24,060 nt of DNA from an uncultured bacterium (GCA_900551675.1 URXH01000021.1:1-24060), one strand, 5' to 3'; numbered from the stretch's first letter, positions 5,952 through 13,421 are shown. The notes: a model not told the origin generated them from the letters alone. Numbers and translations are program-made.

Positions 5952-8237
5952 TTATACAGCAACAACTTCTTCTTCATTACCTTCTTTATTGTTTGTGTCC
6001 ATTGAACTGACATCTATTTCAAGACGATTTGGAAATTGTTTTTTCAATTGGTTAACAAGATCATTTGTACTTTCTACCCAGAAAATTGAGGCCGTTAAAA
6101 TTTTTACGTCTTCATCCAAATCTTTAAGTTTAAACATTACGGGATCCGAACCTGAGTGCTGGCAGAGAATATTTTTCAGCAAAACTATTTCTTCAAATCT
6201 GAAATCATCAAGAAGGGTTATTGTAAAAATGTTGGAATTATCAACTGTTTTAACGGTTTCTACAATTATAGAAGGCGGTTCGTCATCAGATCTTCTGTTA
6301 ACTTTGCCTGATATAATGACGCGCTGTTCACTCTGCAAAATATCTCCGTATTCCGCAATTTTGCCGTTAAAGGCTATAGCTTCAATTTTCCCTGACAAAT
6401 CTTCTATCGTCAAAAATCGGATAAATTTTGTCGGATCTTTTTTAGTCGGAATTTGTCTCATTGTTGTTACAAGACCGCAGATTGTTACAATTTTATCATT
6501 TGGCAGTTCCGGAATTTCGGAGATTTTATGTGTCATTAAGAAAGGCAATTTATCTCTGATTGTAGATAGCGGATGGCTAGTTACATAAAAGCCGAGAAAT
6601 TCTTTTTCAAAATTTTGAAGTGTTCTCGCATCATATTCTTCATCAGAGCCTGCAAGTTTAAATTTCGCATCATCAATTTCTGCTGTGTCTCCTAACATGT
6701 CGAATAAGCTGCCCTGACCTGATTCTTTTGCTTTTGATTCTTTTGAGGCGGTTGAAGTTATATATTCAATATTATCCCAGAGCTGTTTACGGCTTTTTTC
6801 TATTGATGCGAATGCTCCTGCTTTAATTAAACCTTCAAGAGTCTTTTTATTTGAGCATTTTGTATCCAGACGTTTTATGTAATCATAAATTGATTTATAT
6901 TCGCCGTTTTCTTCACGTTCTTTAATTATTTCTTCAATAACACCTTCTCCGACCTGTTTGATTGATGCAAGGCCGAAACGTATATTATGCCCGTCAGGAG
7001 CGTATTCAAGATAAGATTTATTGATATCGGGCGGGAGTACTTTTATCCCGTATTTTAAAGCTTCTTCAATATAAGCCTGAGTTTTATCCTGATCTCCTGC
7101 AACGCTTGATAAGAGTGCAGAGAGATATTCAACAGGGTAATGACATTTCAAATAAGCTGTCTGGTATGCGACAAATGCATAAGCTGATGAATGCGCGCGG
7201 TTAAAGCAGTATTGCGCGAAGTTTTCTATTTTTTCAAATAAATCTTCCGCATCTTCTTTTTTCATTCCGTATTTAGCGGATCCCTGAACGAGCTTATCTT
7301 TCTGAGCCGCCATGGCAACAGGATCTTTGTGCCCCATCATACGGCGCACCTGGTCGGCCTGACCGAGTGAATAATCAGCCATTACCTGAAAGATTTGCAT
7401 AATCTGTTCCTGATATACCATTGTTCCGTAGGTATCTTTCAGGATTGGTTCAAGTCTGGGGTGGGCATAAGTAATAGCCTGACGGCCATGTTTTCTTTCA
7501 ACAAAGTCATCAACCATGCCCGAACCTAAAGGACCGGGTCTGAATAGGGCAACTAAAGCACCTAAATCTTCAAAAACGTCAGGTTTTAATTTCTTTACAA
7601 GACTTGTCATGCCGGAAGATTCAAGCTGGAACACCCCGACTGTTTCGCCGCGAACAAGCATGTCGTAAGTCGGTTTGTCATCAAGCGGAATATGATTAAT
7701 ATCAACATCAATCCCCTGACATCTTTTAACAAGTTTGACGGTTTTGTGTATCATTGTAAGATTTCGAAGCCCGAGAAAGTCCATTTTCAAAAGCTTCATC
7801 TTTTCTAAAATTTCTCTGTGATACTGCGTTATGATAATTCCGTCTTTTGAGGGCTGAACAGGTACAATCTGATCAAGCGGTTTGTATGAAATGATAACGC
7901 CTGCGGCGTGCATGCCTATACCGCATTTGATACCTTCAACGCATTTTGCAGTATCAATTACTCGTTTAATTTCGGGGTCTGTGTCGTACAGGTTTTTAAG
8001 TTCCGACCCTTCAATCATGGAACCTTCAATTGTATCTTCAATCAAAGATGCAGTTCTGTTGCTTTTTGCGTATTCCATCCCGAAAACTCTTGCGACACTT
8101 TTGAATGCGTTGCGTGCGGCAAGTGTATTGAATGTAATAATCTGGCAAACTTTGTCTTCTCCGTATTTTTTTACAACGTAGTCAATTACTTCCCCGCGTT
8201 TTTCAATACAAATCCCCAGATACAGCCTCATCCACAT
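5952..8237 (-). CDS. dnaE: DNA polymerase III subunit alpha, C-terminal fragment (out of frame with its N-terminal part)
   Basis: 761 residues of the replicative polymerase, resuming family homology at residue 9 (ICIEKRGEVIDYVVKKYG). It carries most of the polymerase core, with the third catalytic aspartate preserved at D153 (KMDFLGLRNLTMI). The region FAQYCFNRAHSSAYAF is intact at ~341-356. Next come the helix-hairpin-helix region (IKQVGEGVIEEII) and the OB-fold (KIVTICGLVTTMRQ, then IEDLSGKIEAIAF), ending in an acidic tail. The nominal ATG at 8237 has no Shine-Dalgarno and lies in sequence unrelated to DnaE, so this is not a separate gene with its own start. It overlaps the upstream fragment by 10 nt in another frame. 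Taken with that part (409 aa) the length fits a full DnaE of ~1,160. The two catalytic aspartates of PDxDxDF are missing at the junction. Either an assembly or sequencing error or a true lesion. Confidence 0.85.
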   Translation of the reverse strand: MWMRLYLGICIEKRGEVIDYVVKKYGEDKVCQIITFNTLAARNAFKSVARVFGMEYAKSNRTASLIEDTIEGSMIEGSELKNLYDTDPEIKRVIDTAKCVEGIKCGIGMHAAGVIISYKPLDQIVPVQPSKDGIIITQYHREILEKMKLLKMDFLGLRNLTMIHKTVKLVKRCQGIDVDINHIPLDDKPTYDMLVRGETVGVFQLESSGMTSLVKKLKPDVFEDLGALVALFRPGPLGSGMVDDFVERKHGRQAITYAHPRLEPILKDTYGTMVYQEQIMQIFQVMADYSLGQADQVRRMMGHKDPVAMAAQKDKLVQGSAKYGMKKEDAEDLFEKIENFAQYCFNRAHSSAYAFVAYQTAYLKCHYPVEYLSALLSSVAGDQDKTQAYIEEALKYGIKVLPPDINKSYLEYAPDGHNIRFGLASIKQVGEGVIEEIIKEREENGEYKSIYDYIKRLDTKCSNKKTLEGLIKAGAFASIEKSRKQLWDNIEYITSTASKESKAKESGQGSLFDMLGDTAEIDDAKFKLAGSDEEYDARTLQNFEKEFLGFYVTSHPLSTIRDKLPFLMTHKISEIPELPNDKIVTICGLVTTMRQIPTKKDPTKFIRFLTIEDLSGKIEAIAFNGKIAEYGDILQSEQRVIISGKVNRRSDDEPPSIIVETVKTVDNSNIFTITLLDDFRFEEIVLLKNILCQHSGSDPVMFKLKDLDEDVKILTASIFWVESTNDLVNQLKKQFPNRLEIDVSSMDTNNKEGNEEEVVAV

Positions 8238-8260
8238 GCCGGCAATCCGCGGCCACTGAA
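8214..8260 (-). other. Lesion in dnaE: 47 nt replacing the PDxDxD catalytic motif
   Basis: Family homology on the N-terminal side stops at Arg399 (codon 8261-8263) and resumes at the codon 8211-8213. Between them the family needs 9 codons (27 nt) ending in P-D-I-D-I-D; here there are 47 nt, a net gain of 20 and therefore a frameshift. None of the three frames encodes PDxDxD. The stretch is richer in G+C than its flanks (CCGCGG, GCCGGC). The first frame ends in TGA at 8228-8230. Confidence 0.75.
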
Positions 8261-9457
8261 CCGTTCGGGATTTAAAAATCTTTCAAACAACAGATGATGG
8301 CGTATAGGGTCAAGATCTGTAATATCAAGGGCATAAGCAACAACAGAACCTGCAGCCGAACCTCTTCCCGGGCCTACAGGAATATCATGGGTTTTGGCAT
8401 AATGTATAAAATCCCATGTTATAAGAAAATATGCCGAAAATCCCATTTTTTCGATAATACTTAATTCGTATTTTACGCGTTCTTTTAGTTCCGGGGTAAT
8501 ATTTTCTTCGCCATATTTTCTTTTTAACCCTTGCTGAACAAGTTCCTCAAGATATGAATCTGTTGTATGATTAGGAGGTACTGGGAAATCTGGCAAAGGA
8601 GCTTCCCATTTTATTGTTACATGGCATTGCTCCGCAATATTAACGGTATTTTTAATACATTCATCGAAAGTTTCGGAATCCATCCATTTGAAAGCATCGC
8701 GCATCTCAGAAACTGTTTTTACATAAAATTCGTTATTAGGAAAATGGAATCGGTTTTCTTCATCCTTCATTGATTGTGTTTGCATGCACAAAAGCGTATC
8801 ATGCCAGTCGGCATCTTCTTTTCTCAAATAATGGGAATCATTTGTTATAATCATTTTGATTCCGATTTCTTTTGCGATTTTTATTAAATCAGGATTTGTT
8901 CTTTTTTGCTCTTCGAGTCCATGATCTTGCAGTTCAATATAGTAATCATCACCGAACAATTCTTTATATCGTTTTGCAACGGCTTTTGCTTCTTCATAGT
9001 CGCCTTTGAGCAGGTTTTGCAAAACTTCTCCGCCAAGACACGCAGAACAGCATATAATTCCTTCATGATGCTCTTTTAACAGTTCAAAATTTATTCTCGG
9101 CTTCATATAAAAACCTTTGCAGGCAGCATCTGATGCTAGTTTTACAAGGTTCATATAGCCTTCATTATTTTTTGCAAGCAATATAAGGTGATATCTTGGA
9201 TTGTTATTAGGATCGCGTTCCGTTATATCACCGTTGTGGACATAAAATTCGCACCCTATAATAGGTTTAATCCCTGCTTCTTTTGCTTCAAGATATAAAT
9301 CAAGTGCCCCGTACATAACTCCGTGATCGGTTATTGCAACGGCAGGCATGTTATTTTCTTTGGCAAAATTGCAAAGATCTTTGAGTTTTATAGCACCGTC
9401 CAGCAGTGAAAATTCGCTGTGCAGATGAAGCGGTACAAATTGAGTATCTTTGTCCAT
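8228..9457 (-). CDS. dnaE: DNA polymerase III subunit alpha, N-terminal fragment (PHP and start of polymerase domain)
   Basis: 409 residues. The PHP domain opens with FVPLHLHSEFSLLDGA and includes ITDHGVMYGALD, CEFYV, and later NDSHYLRKEDADWHDTLLCMQT. The polymerase domain starts around residue 290 and contains GPGRGSAAGSVVAYAL, the conserved glycine/serine loop. The last residues of clear homology are F-E-R-F-L-N-P-E-R (to 399), after which ten unrelated residues lead to a stop. In intact DnaE this point is followed at once by V-S-M-P-D-I-D-I-D-F-C, which holds two of three catalytic aspartates. The protein as read would lack nearly all polymerase function. The start ATG at 9457 gives the normal DnaE N-terminus. 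The gene lies 53 nt after the WYL regulator pair, same strand, no clear terminator between. Confidence 0.88.
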   Translation of the reverse strand: MDKDTQFVPLHLHSEFSLLDGAIKLKDLCNFAKENNMPAVAITDHGVMYGALDLYLEAKEAGIKPIIGCEFYVHNGDITERDPNNNPRYHLILLAKNNEGYMNLVKLASDAACKGFYMKPRINFELLKEHHEGIICCSACLGGEVLQNLLKGDYEEAKAVAKRYKELFGDDYYIELQDHGLEEQKRTNPDLIKIAKEIGIKMIITNDSHYLRKEDADWHDTLLCMQTQSMKDEENRFHFPNNEFYVKTVSEMRDAFKWMDSETFDECIKNTVNIAEQCHVTIKWEAPLPDFPVPPNHTTDSYLEELVQQGLKRKYGEENITPELKERVKYELSIIEKMGFSAYFLITWDFIHYAKTHDIPVGPGRGSAAGSVVAYALDITDLDPIRHHLLFERFLNPERFSGRGLPACG

Positions 9458-9510
9458 ATTAAAATTTTAACACAGTGAATTTTTAAAAAAAATTGAATGT
9501 TAAAGAATAT

Positions 9511-10437
9511 TTATTGATAATTTTCAAGAGTTTTGTTAATTCTTTCTATCATTTCTTCTTTTAAAAATTTCGGTGAAATAATTTCGCATTCTCTGCCGTA
9601 TCTCATAAGTCTGTTTATTAAAAGATTTAAGTCTTCATCTTTATTTATTATTATATTGCTCCCGTCAGACTCCATTTTGTCAAGTCTTTCCCAGTCTCTT
9701 AATTTATAATTTCTTGCCAGTCTGTTTTTAATTCTGTACACAACGGTTGTCGGAATTGACTGACCTGACGATGCGACCGGAAGCTGTTTTAATGATTTTA
9801 TATTTTCTACAGGTATTTCATATACCCTGCTTCCGCTGTTGCCAGTAACTTTTAAACAGATTTTCCGTTTTTTATAAATTGTTTCAAGCGGTGAACAAAC
9901 CAGATTTATTTCACCTTCTTTATCATTTGTATATATAATTTCAAGTTTCTGTTTATCCTGACAGTATTTTTCACACTTCTTTACCTGTTCAACCATTTCT
10001 GAGTGATAAAAAGAAAGGTTAAGATTATTTGTGTTGTCAGCAATTTGCTCAAGACTCTGTGCGGATTCATCAAAACGCATTTCAAGACTTCTTATGAAAC
10101 TTTCAAAATTGGTTTTATTTTTTCCGTCAGGCAAAACAGAGCCTGCTTCTTTTAAGATATGGATACTTTTTATATCATCGGGATTAAACTTCAACTTATA
10201 AATAGAGCTTGTCATGTGATATTTTTTCTTGATTTTTTTTACTTTAATCCCGAAAATTTTCATTGCATTAAGGTATTTATTCAGTGTAACATGCGTATTT
10301 GAAGTTCCGTCATATTTGCCGTCAGAGAAGTGGTCGATAACTTTTTTAAATTCGACATCTCCGTCATATAGCATTTTAATAAATTCAAATAATTTTATAC
10401 AGGAATCATTGTATTTTTCTGTTAATTTTTTAGCCAC
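9511..10437 (-). CDS. WYL-domain transcriptional regulator (second of a pair)
   Basis: 308 residues. An N-terminal winged-helix region (~1-65: LFEFIKMLYDGDVEFKKVIDHF onward) is followed by a helical linker and a WYL-type beta domain around 165-230 (KLEIIYTNDKEGEINLVCSPLETIYKKRKICLKV, VYEIPVENIKSLKQL). The end (~265-308, LINRLMRYGRECEIISPKFLKEEMIERI) looks like the WCX extension, where the chain often closes a ring or binds ligand. WYL regulators bind DNA and sense a ligand, in some cases single-stranded nucleic acid. The canonical W-Y-L triplet is degenerate here (K-I-C-L). The start overlaps the end of the neighbouring regulator gene by 8 nt, so the pair is translationally coupled. Target genes are not evident from sequence. 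Confidence 0.7.
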   Translation of the reverse strand: MAKKLTEKYNDSCIKLFEFIKMLYDGDVEFKKVIDHFSDGKYDGTSNTHVTLNKYLNAMKIFGIKVKKIKKKYHMTSSIYKLKFNPDDIKSIHILKEAGSVLPDGKNKTNFESFIRSLEMRFDESAQSLEQIADNTNNLNLSFYHSEMVEQVKKCEKYCQDKQKLEIIYTNDKEGEINLVCSPLETIYKKRKICLKVTGNSGSRVYEIPVENIKSLKQLPVASSGQSIPTTVVYRIKNRLARNYKLRDWERLDKMESDGSNIIINKDEDLNLLINRLMRYGRECEIISPKFLKEEMIERINKTLENYQ

Positions 10438-11374
10438 AATAATACCCCGCTTTCATGTCTTTCAACAGTTTAATAAAATCGTTTTTAAAGCTCTCCGGCT
10501 CCAGTATTGTGCATAAAGGCCCGAATTCCAGCAATCTCTGCCGTGCAAGAAAATCATTGGATGTATTCATTTCTATAACTGTTTTATTTTTTTGTTTTTC
10601 TATAATTTTTTCGTTTTCATTAAGCTGAATTTTTTCAGGTTTACATTCAAGTTCATATATAATTTTAAAATTATTTAAGTTATCAGGAATTGTCTTGTTC
10701 AGTTTAATTTCTTTAATTTTATAAATTCTGCTGACAAGGAAACTGCCGTACTGCATGTATTCCAAACCTGTTCCGTAAAGATAAATTTTCCCATTGGATA
10801 TTTCGATTTTGTCAGCAGTTAATTCAATATCTTTTTCCCCAGAGTTGGGTGAATTATATGAAATAATTATCTGTTCTTTTTTATCGCAGCAGTCAATTAA
10901 ATCTTCAAGAAGTTTTATATCAATGTCTTTAAGCATTGATATTTTTCGCATTTCTGCGATAAACTCATCATTTTTTATATAGCAGCCAATTTTTTCAAAA
11001 AAATGTTCCATCGCAACAATTTCATTTATATCCATTGTTTTAACGATGCTTTTATATACTTTGATAACGCTTTGAATTTGTTCGGGAGTCAATTTTAGTT
11101 CAAACGGATTTTTAGTTATTACATATCTGGAAATTTTATCTTCCCCTCTGACTCTTTTAACCTCACATCCCAGACGGCGGAGAGAATTTATATAAACTCT
11201 CAAAGTATCAATTGAAATTTTTTCTCTTAAGTAAGGGTGATTATATATATATTGGCTTATTTCTTCATAAGATTTCGGACCTTCAGCAAGAAGTGAAAAG
11301 ATTAAAAGAGATTTAAAGCCCGTAAATGACATTAAATTATAAGTAACCTTTTGAGTTTTTACAAATTCTTTCAT
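10430..11374 (-). CDS. WYL-domain transcriptional regulator (first of a pair)
   Basis: 314 residues with the same plan as its downstream neighbour. A winged-helix N-terminus spans ~1-75 (FKSLLIFSLLAEGPKSYEEISQYI, ISIDTLRVYINSLRRLGCEVKRV). A linker (ELKLTPEQIQSVIKVY) leads to a WYL-type domain around 180-240 (QIIISYNSPNSGEKDIELTADKIEI, GKIYLYGTGLEYMQYGSFLVSRIYKIKEI) and a WCX-like tail (ARQRLLEFGPLCTILEPESFKNDFIKLL). The triplet reads I-Y-L. Overlapping paired WYL genes recall the actinobacterial PafB/PafC heterodimer, but I see no direct evidence of a shared role. The ATG has a CGGGGAG-type Shine-Dalgarno. Confidence 0.7.
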   Translation of the reverse strand: MKEFVKTQKVTYNLMSFTGFKSLLIFSLLAEGPKSYEEISQYIYNHPYLREKISIDTLRVYINSLRRLGCEVKRVRGEDKISRYVITKNPFELKLTPEQIQSVIKVYKSIVKTMDINEIVAMEHFFEKIGCYIKNDEFIAEMRKISMLKDIDIKLLEDLIDCCDKKEQIIISYNSPNSGEKDIELTADKIEISNGKIYLYGTGLEYMQYGSFLVSRIYKIKEIKLNKTIPDNLNNFKIIYELECKPEKIQLNENEKIIEKQKNKTVIEMNTSNDFLARQRLLEFGPLCTILEPESFKNDFIKLLKDMKAGYYCG

Positions 11375-11394
11375 TTTATTCTCCCCGTTATTTT

Positions 11395-11424
11395 ATTTTA
11401 CTATAAAATTTGGAGCATGTGCAA
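11395..11424 (-). promoter_or_regulatory. Possible promoter of the WYL regulator pair
   Basis: On the minus strand TTGCAC (11419-11424), an 18-nt spacer, then TAAAAT (11395-11400), 20 nt before the ATG. Position is right; hexamers are moderate. Confidence 0.4.
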
Positions 11425-11865
11425 GGCATGTTTTTTACGGAAATTATTAATTGTCAATTAAAATTTATTTTATTTTTACGTAATTTCATTAAATTTTCTT
11501 CATTAAGATTTAAGAACTTGAATTTTTTATTGATGTTATTAGGGGCATGGTCAATTGTAAATTTTATTTTATTTTTTTTTACTTGTCAAACATTTAACTT
11601 AGATTTACATTTGAAAATGTGGAGGGGGCGCGTAACTGAATTACTAAAGGGACGGCTGCCGGATAGTTGAATAATCGGGAAACAGAAAAAGAGGTGATGG
11701 CAAAAAAGGATAGTTGGAAAACGGTTATAAAGGATAAAGTGGTAAAAGGGAAAAAGTTAAAAGTTTTTTGAAGTGCGAGAACGATTAGGGATATTTTTTT
11801 TATTAAGTTTTTATTACGGGAGTAAAAACGATTTAAGGGGATGAGGAGATAGTTGTAATTATTAA
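11425..11865. other. Noncoding stretch with strong purine/pyrimidine asymmetry
   Basis: No convincing gene. The first ~180 nt are T-rich on the plus strand and contain an imperfect direct repeat: a copy around 11425-11479 and a shorter copy around 11543-11582 share GGCATG, TCAATT and an A/T tract ending in TTTTTAC. From about 11605 the plus strand turns purine-rich to ~11860. There GGATAGTTG occurs at 11661 and 11708 with a variant AGATAGTTG near 11847, and units of the type AACGRTT-A-rich-GG recur near 11720, 11782 and 11828. A terminator hairpin follows. The 86-codon frame at 11410 begins at TTG without a ribosome site and has no recognisable content. It could be a decayed region or a plus-strand noncoding RNA. 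Confidence 0.4.
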
Positions 11866-11892
11866 AAGCTTGCGAAATTGCAGGCTTTTTTA
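11866..11892 (+). terminator. Hairpin terminator directly upstream of anmK
   Basis: An 8-bp stem (AAGCTTGC with GCAGGCTT, one G-T pair) closes a 6-nt loop and is followed by a run of T. It ends only ~14 nt before the anmK ATG, so it either ends a plus-strand transcript from the preceding noncoding stretch or acts as an attenuator of anmK. Confidence 0.7.
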
Positions 11893-11905
11893 TATTATAT
11901 AAATT

Positions 11906-13036
11906 ATGACAGAAGAACTGGAAACAAAACTTGTTATAGGATTAATGTCAGGAACATCATGCGACAGCATTGATGCAGGTTTGTGCGAGGTGCATCCGGA
12001 TATGTCAGTTAAGCTTATATCCGGAATTAACTACAAGTATCCGGAGCATATTAGAGCAAAAATATTTCAGCTTTTTTCAGGTAATGTTTCCGTCAAAGAT
12101 GTCTGCCAGATGAATTTTGCAATCGGTCATTGTTTTGCTGAGGCCTGTAAAGTTCTTATATCCGAGCATGGAAAGCCTGATTTTATTGCAAGTCACGGGC
12201 AGACAATTTATCATTATCCTTTTGATGAAAAACTTGATAAAATCCCTTTGAAAAGTACATTGCAGATTGGTGAAAGTGCGGTTATCGCCGAAGAAACTGG
12301 CTGTCTTACCATTTCAAATTTTAGAGAAGCTGATATTGCAGCAGGCGGTCAGGGGGCTCCTCTTGTTTGTTTCGCGGATGAAAAATGGTTCAAGCCTCTA
12401 AAGAAAAATCTTCTAGTTCAAAATATCGGCGGAATTTCTAATGTTACAGTTATATCAGAGGAATTCCCGACATTCGGTTTTGACACAGGTCCGGGTAATA
12501 TTATTATAGATTACTGTGCAAACAAATATTTTAAAATGCCTTATGATAAAGATGGAAAAATTGCAGATTCAGGAAAAGTTTCGGCAAGCTGGCTAGAATG
12601 CTTAATGCAGGATGAATATTACTTTAATGTTCCTCCAAAAACTACAGGCAGAGAATATTTTTCTGCAGAATATATAGAAAACGCACTGCGTTTCGGCCCT
12701 AAAAAGCCTGAAGATATTATAGCAACAGCTACAGCTCTGACCGCGAAAACAATAACTACAGCTTATGAAAGATTTATTTATCCTGATATTGATATTAAAG
12801 AAGTAATTATCGGCGGCGGCGGGGCTTATAATCAGACCTTAATGAAGTATCTCAGGCATTATCTGCCAAAGCATATAGATTTGAAAACGCATGAAGCATA
12901 CGGAATTTCAAATAACTTTAAAGAAGTAATGGCGTTTGCACTTCTTGGATATTGCACCTATTACAGAATTCCTAATAATCTGCCTTCGTGTACAGGTGCA
13001 GGTAAAAGAGTAATTCTCGGAAAAATGTCTAATTGA
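11906..13036 (+). CDS. anmK: Anhydro-N-acetylmuramic acid kinase
   Basis: 376 residues, the usual family length. AnmK opens the 1,6-anhydro ring of anhydro-MurNAc and phosphorylates it with ATP to MurNAc-6-phosphate in cytosolic peptidoglycan recycling. Landmarks: ATP-binding IGLMSGTSCDSID (11-23), SHGQT (96-100), FREADIAAGGQGAPLV (139-154), NIGGISN (173-179), the catalytic aspartate D193 in GFDTGPGN, the GRE motif in the second half, and the second nucleotide loop IGGGGAYN. The G of the usual S-x-D-G-x-D is Ser here. The ATG at 11906 gives the normal N-terminus, but no Shine-Dalgarno precedes it: only A/T sequence separates it from the terminator hairpin. No other recycling genes are adjacent. 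Confidence 0.93.
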   Translation: MTEELETKLVIGLMSGTSCDSIDAGLCEVHPDMSVKLISGINYKYPEHIRAKIFQLFSGNVSVKDVCQMNFAIGHCFAEACKVLISEHGKPDFIASHGQTIYHYPFDEKLDKIPLKSTLQIGESAVIAEETGCLTISNFREADIAAGGQGAPLVCFADEKWFKPLKKNLLVQNIGGISNVTVISEEFPTFGFDTGPGNIIIDYCANKYFKMPYDKDGKIADSGKVSASWLECLMQDEYYFNVPPKTTGREYFSAEYIENALRFGPKKPEDIIATATALTAKTITTAYERFIYPDIDIKEVIIGGGGAYNQTLMKYLRHYLPKHIDLKTHEAYGISNNFKEVMAFALLGYCTYYRIPNNLPSCTGAGKRVILGKMSN

Positions 13037-13108
13037 TTTTTTTGCTTGTTTTGTTATAAGTTTATTAACTATTGTAAAACTTATTGTTTTTTTTAGCAAT
13101 AATGTTTT

Positions 13109-13137
13109 TTCAGAGGTATTCTTTATTGTGTTATAAT
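13109..13137 (+). promoter_or_regulatory. Extended -10 promoter of the 83-aa protein gene
   Basis: A perfect TATAAT (13132-13137) with an upstream TG (13129-13130, extended -10) and TTCAGA 17 nt further upstream (13109-13114). The gene's AAAGGAG ribosome site and ATG follow 20-30 nt downstream. Confidence 0.65.
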
Positions 13138-13169
13138 TTGCTGAAAGTTAAAACAAAAAGGAGAACAAA

Positions 13170-13421
13170 ATGATTAATAAAGTGGCATTTACAGGCAGAG
13201 AAACAATGTTAACAGACGGATTACAAAAAGCATCACAAAAAGCAGAAGATTTCGTAGCTTCATCTTCTGTATTACCTTCATTGCCGAAAGTAAAAACTGT
13301 TAAACCGCTAATTAAAGAAGCAGAATATACAAGCCCGTTTGCACCTACAGGCAATCCTGCTTTAGATGAAGTGTCTGAAGAAATTGCAAAAGAAGGAAAT
13401 AATTTAGATATCTATATGTAA
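13170..13421 (+). CDS. Small uncharacterised protein with N-terminal VAFTGRETML motif
   Basis: 83 residues, no signal peptide or membrane segment. It starts MINKVAFTGRETML, followed by a short amphipathic helix rich in Lys/Ala (LQKASQKAEDFVAS), a Pro/Lys linker (LPSLPKVKTVKPL), and an acidic C-terminus. I do not recognise a named family. A strong extended -10 promoter and an AAAGGAG ribosome site 8 nt before the ATG make it very likely real and well expressed. Its codon pattern matches neighbouring genes. The last 18 nt overlap, tail to tail, the end of the minus-strand nnrD gene. Function unknown. Confidence 0.75.
   Translation: MINKVAFTGRETMLTDGLQKASQKAEDFVASSSVLPSLPKVKTVKPLIKEAEYTSPFAPTGNPALDEVSEEIAKEGNNLDIYM

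Noticed and set aside
8214..8260. Split intein or intron explaining the two dnaE pieces
   Set aside because: The insert is only ~20 nt longer than expected, has no intein motifs (no N-terminal Cys block or C-terminal His-Asn) and cannot hold an intron; the known cyanobacterial split site lies elsewhere and is intact.
11410..11670. 86-codon plus-strand open frame in the gap before anmK
   Set aside because: TTG start without a ribosome site, composition dictated by T-rich DNA, no recognisable features.
13148..13354. 68-codon minus-strand frame opposite the 83-aa gene
   Set aside because: Shadow of the plus-strand gene, which has the promoter and ribosome site.
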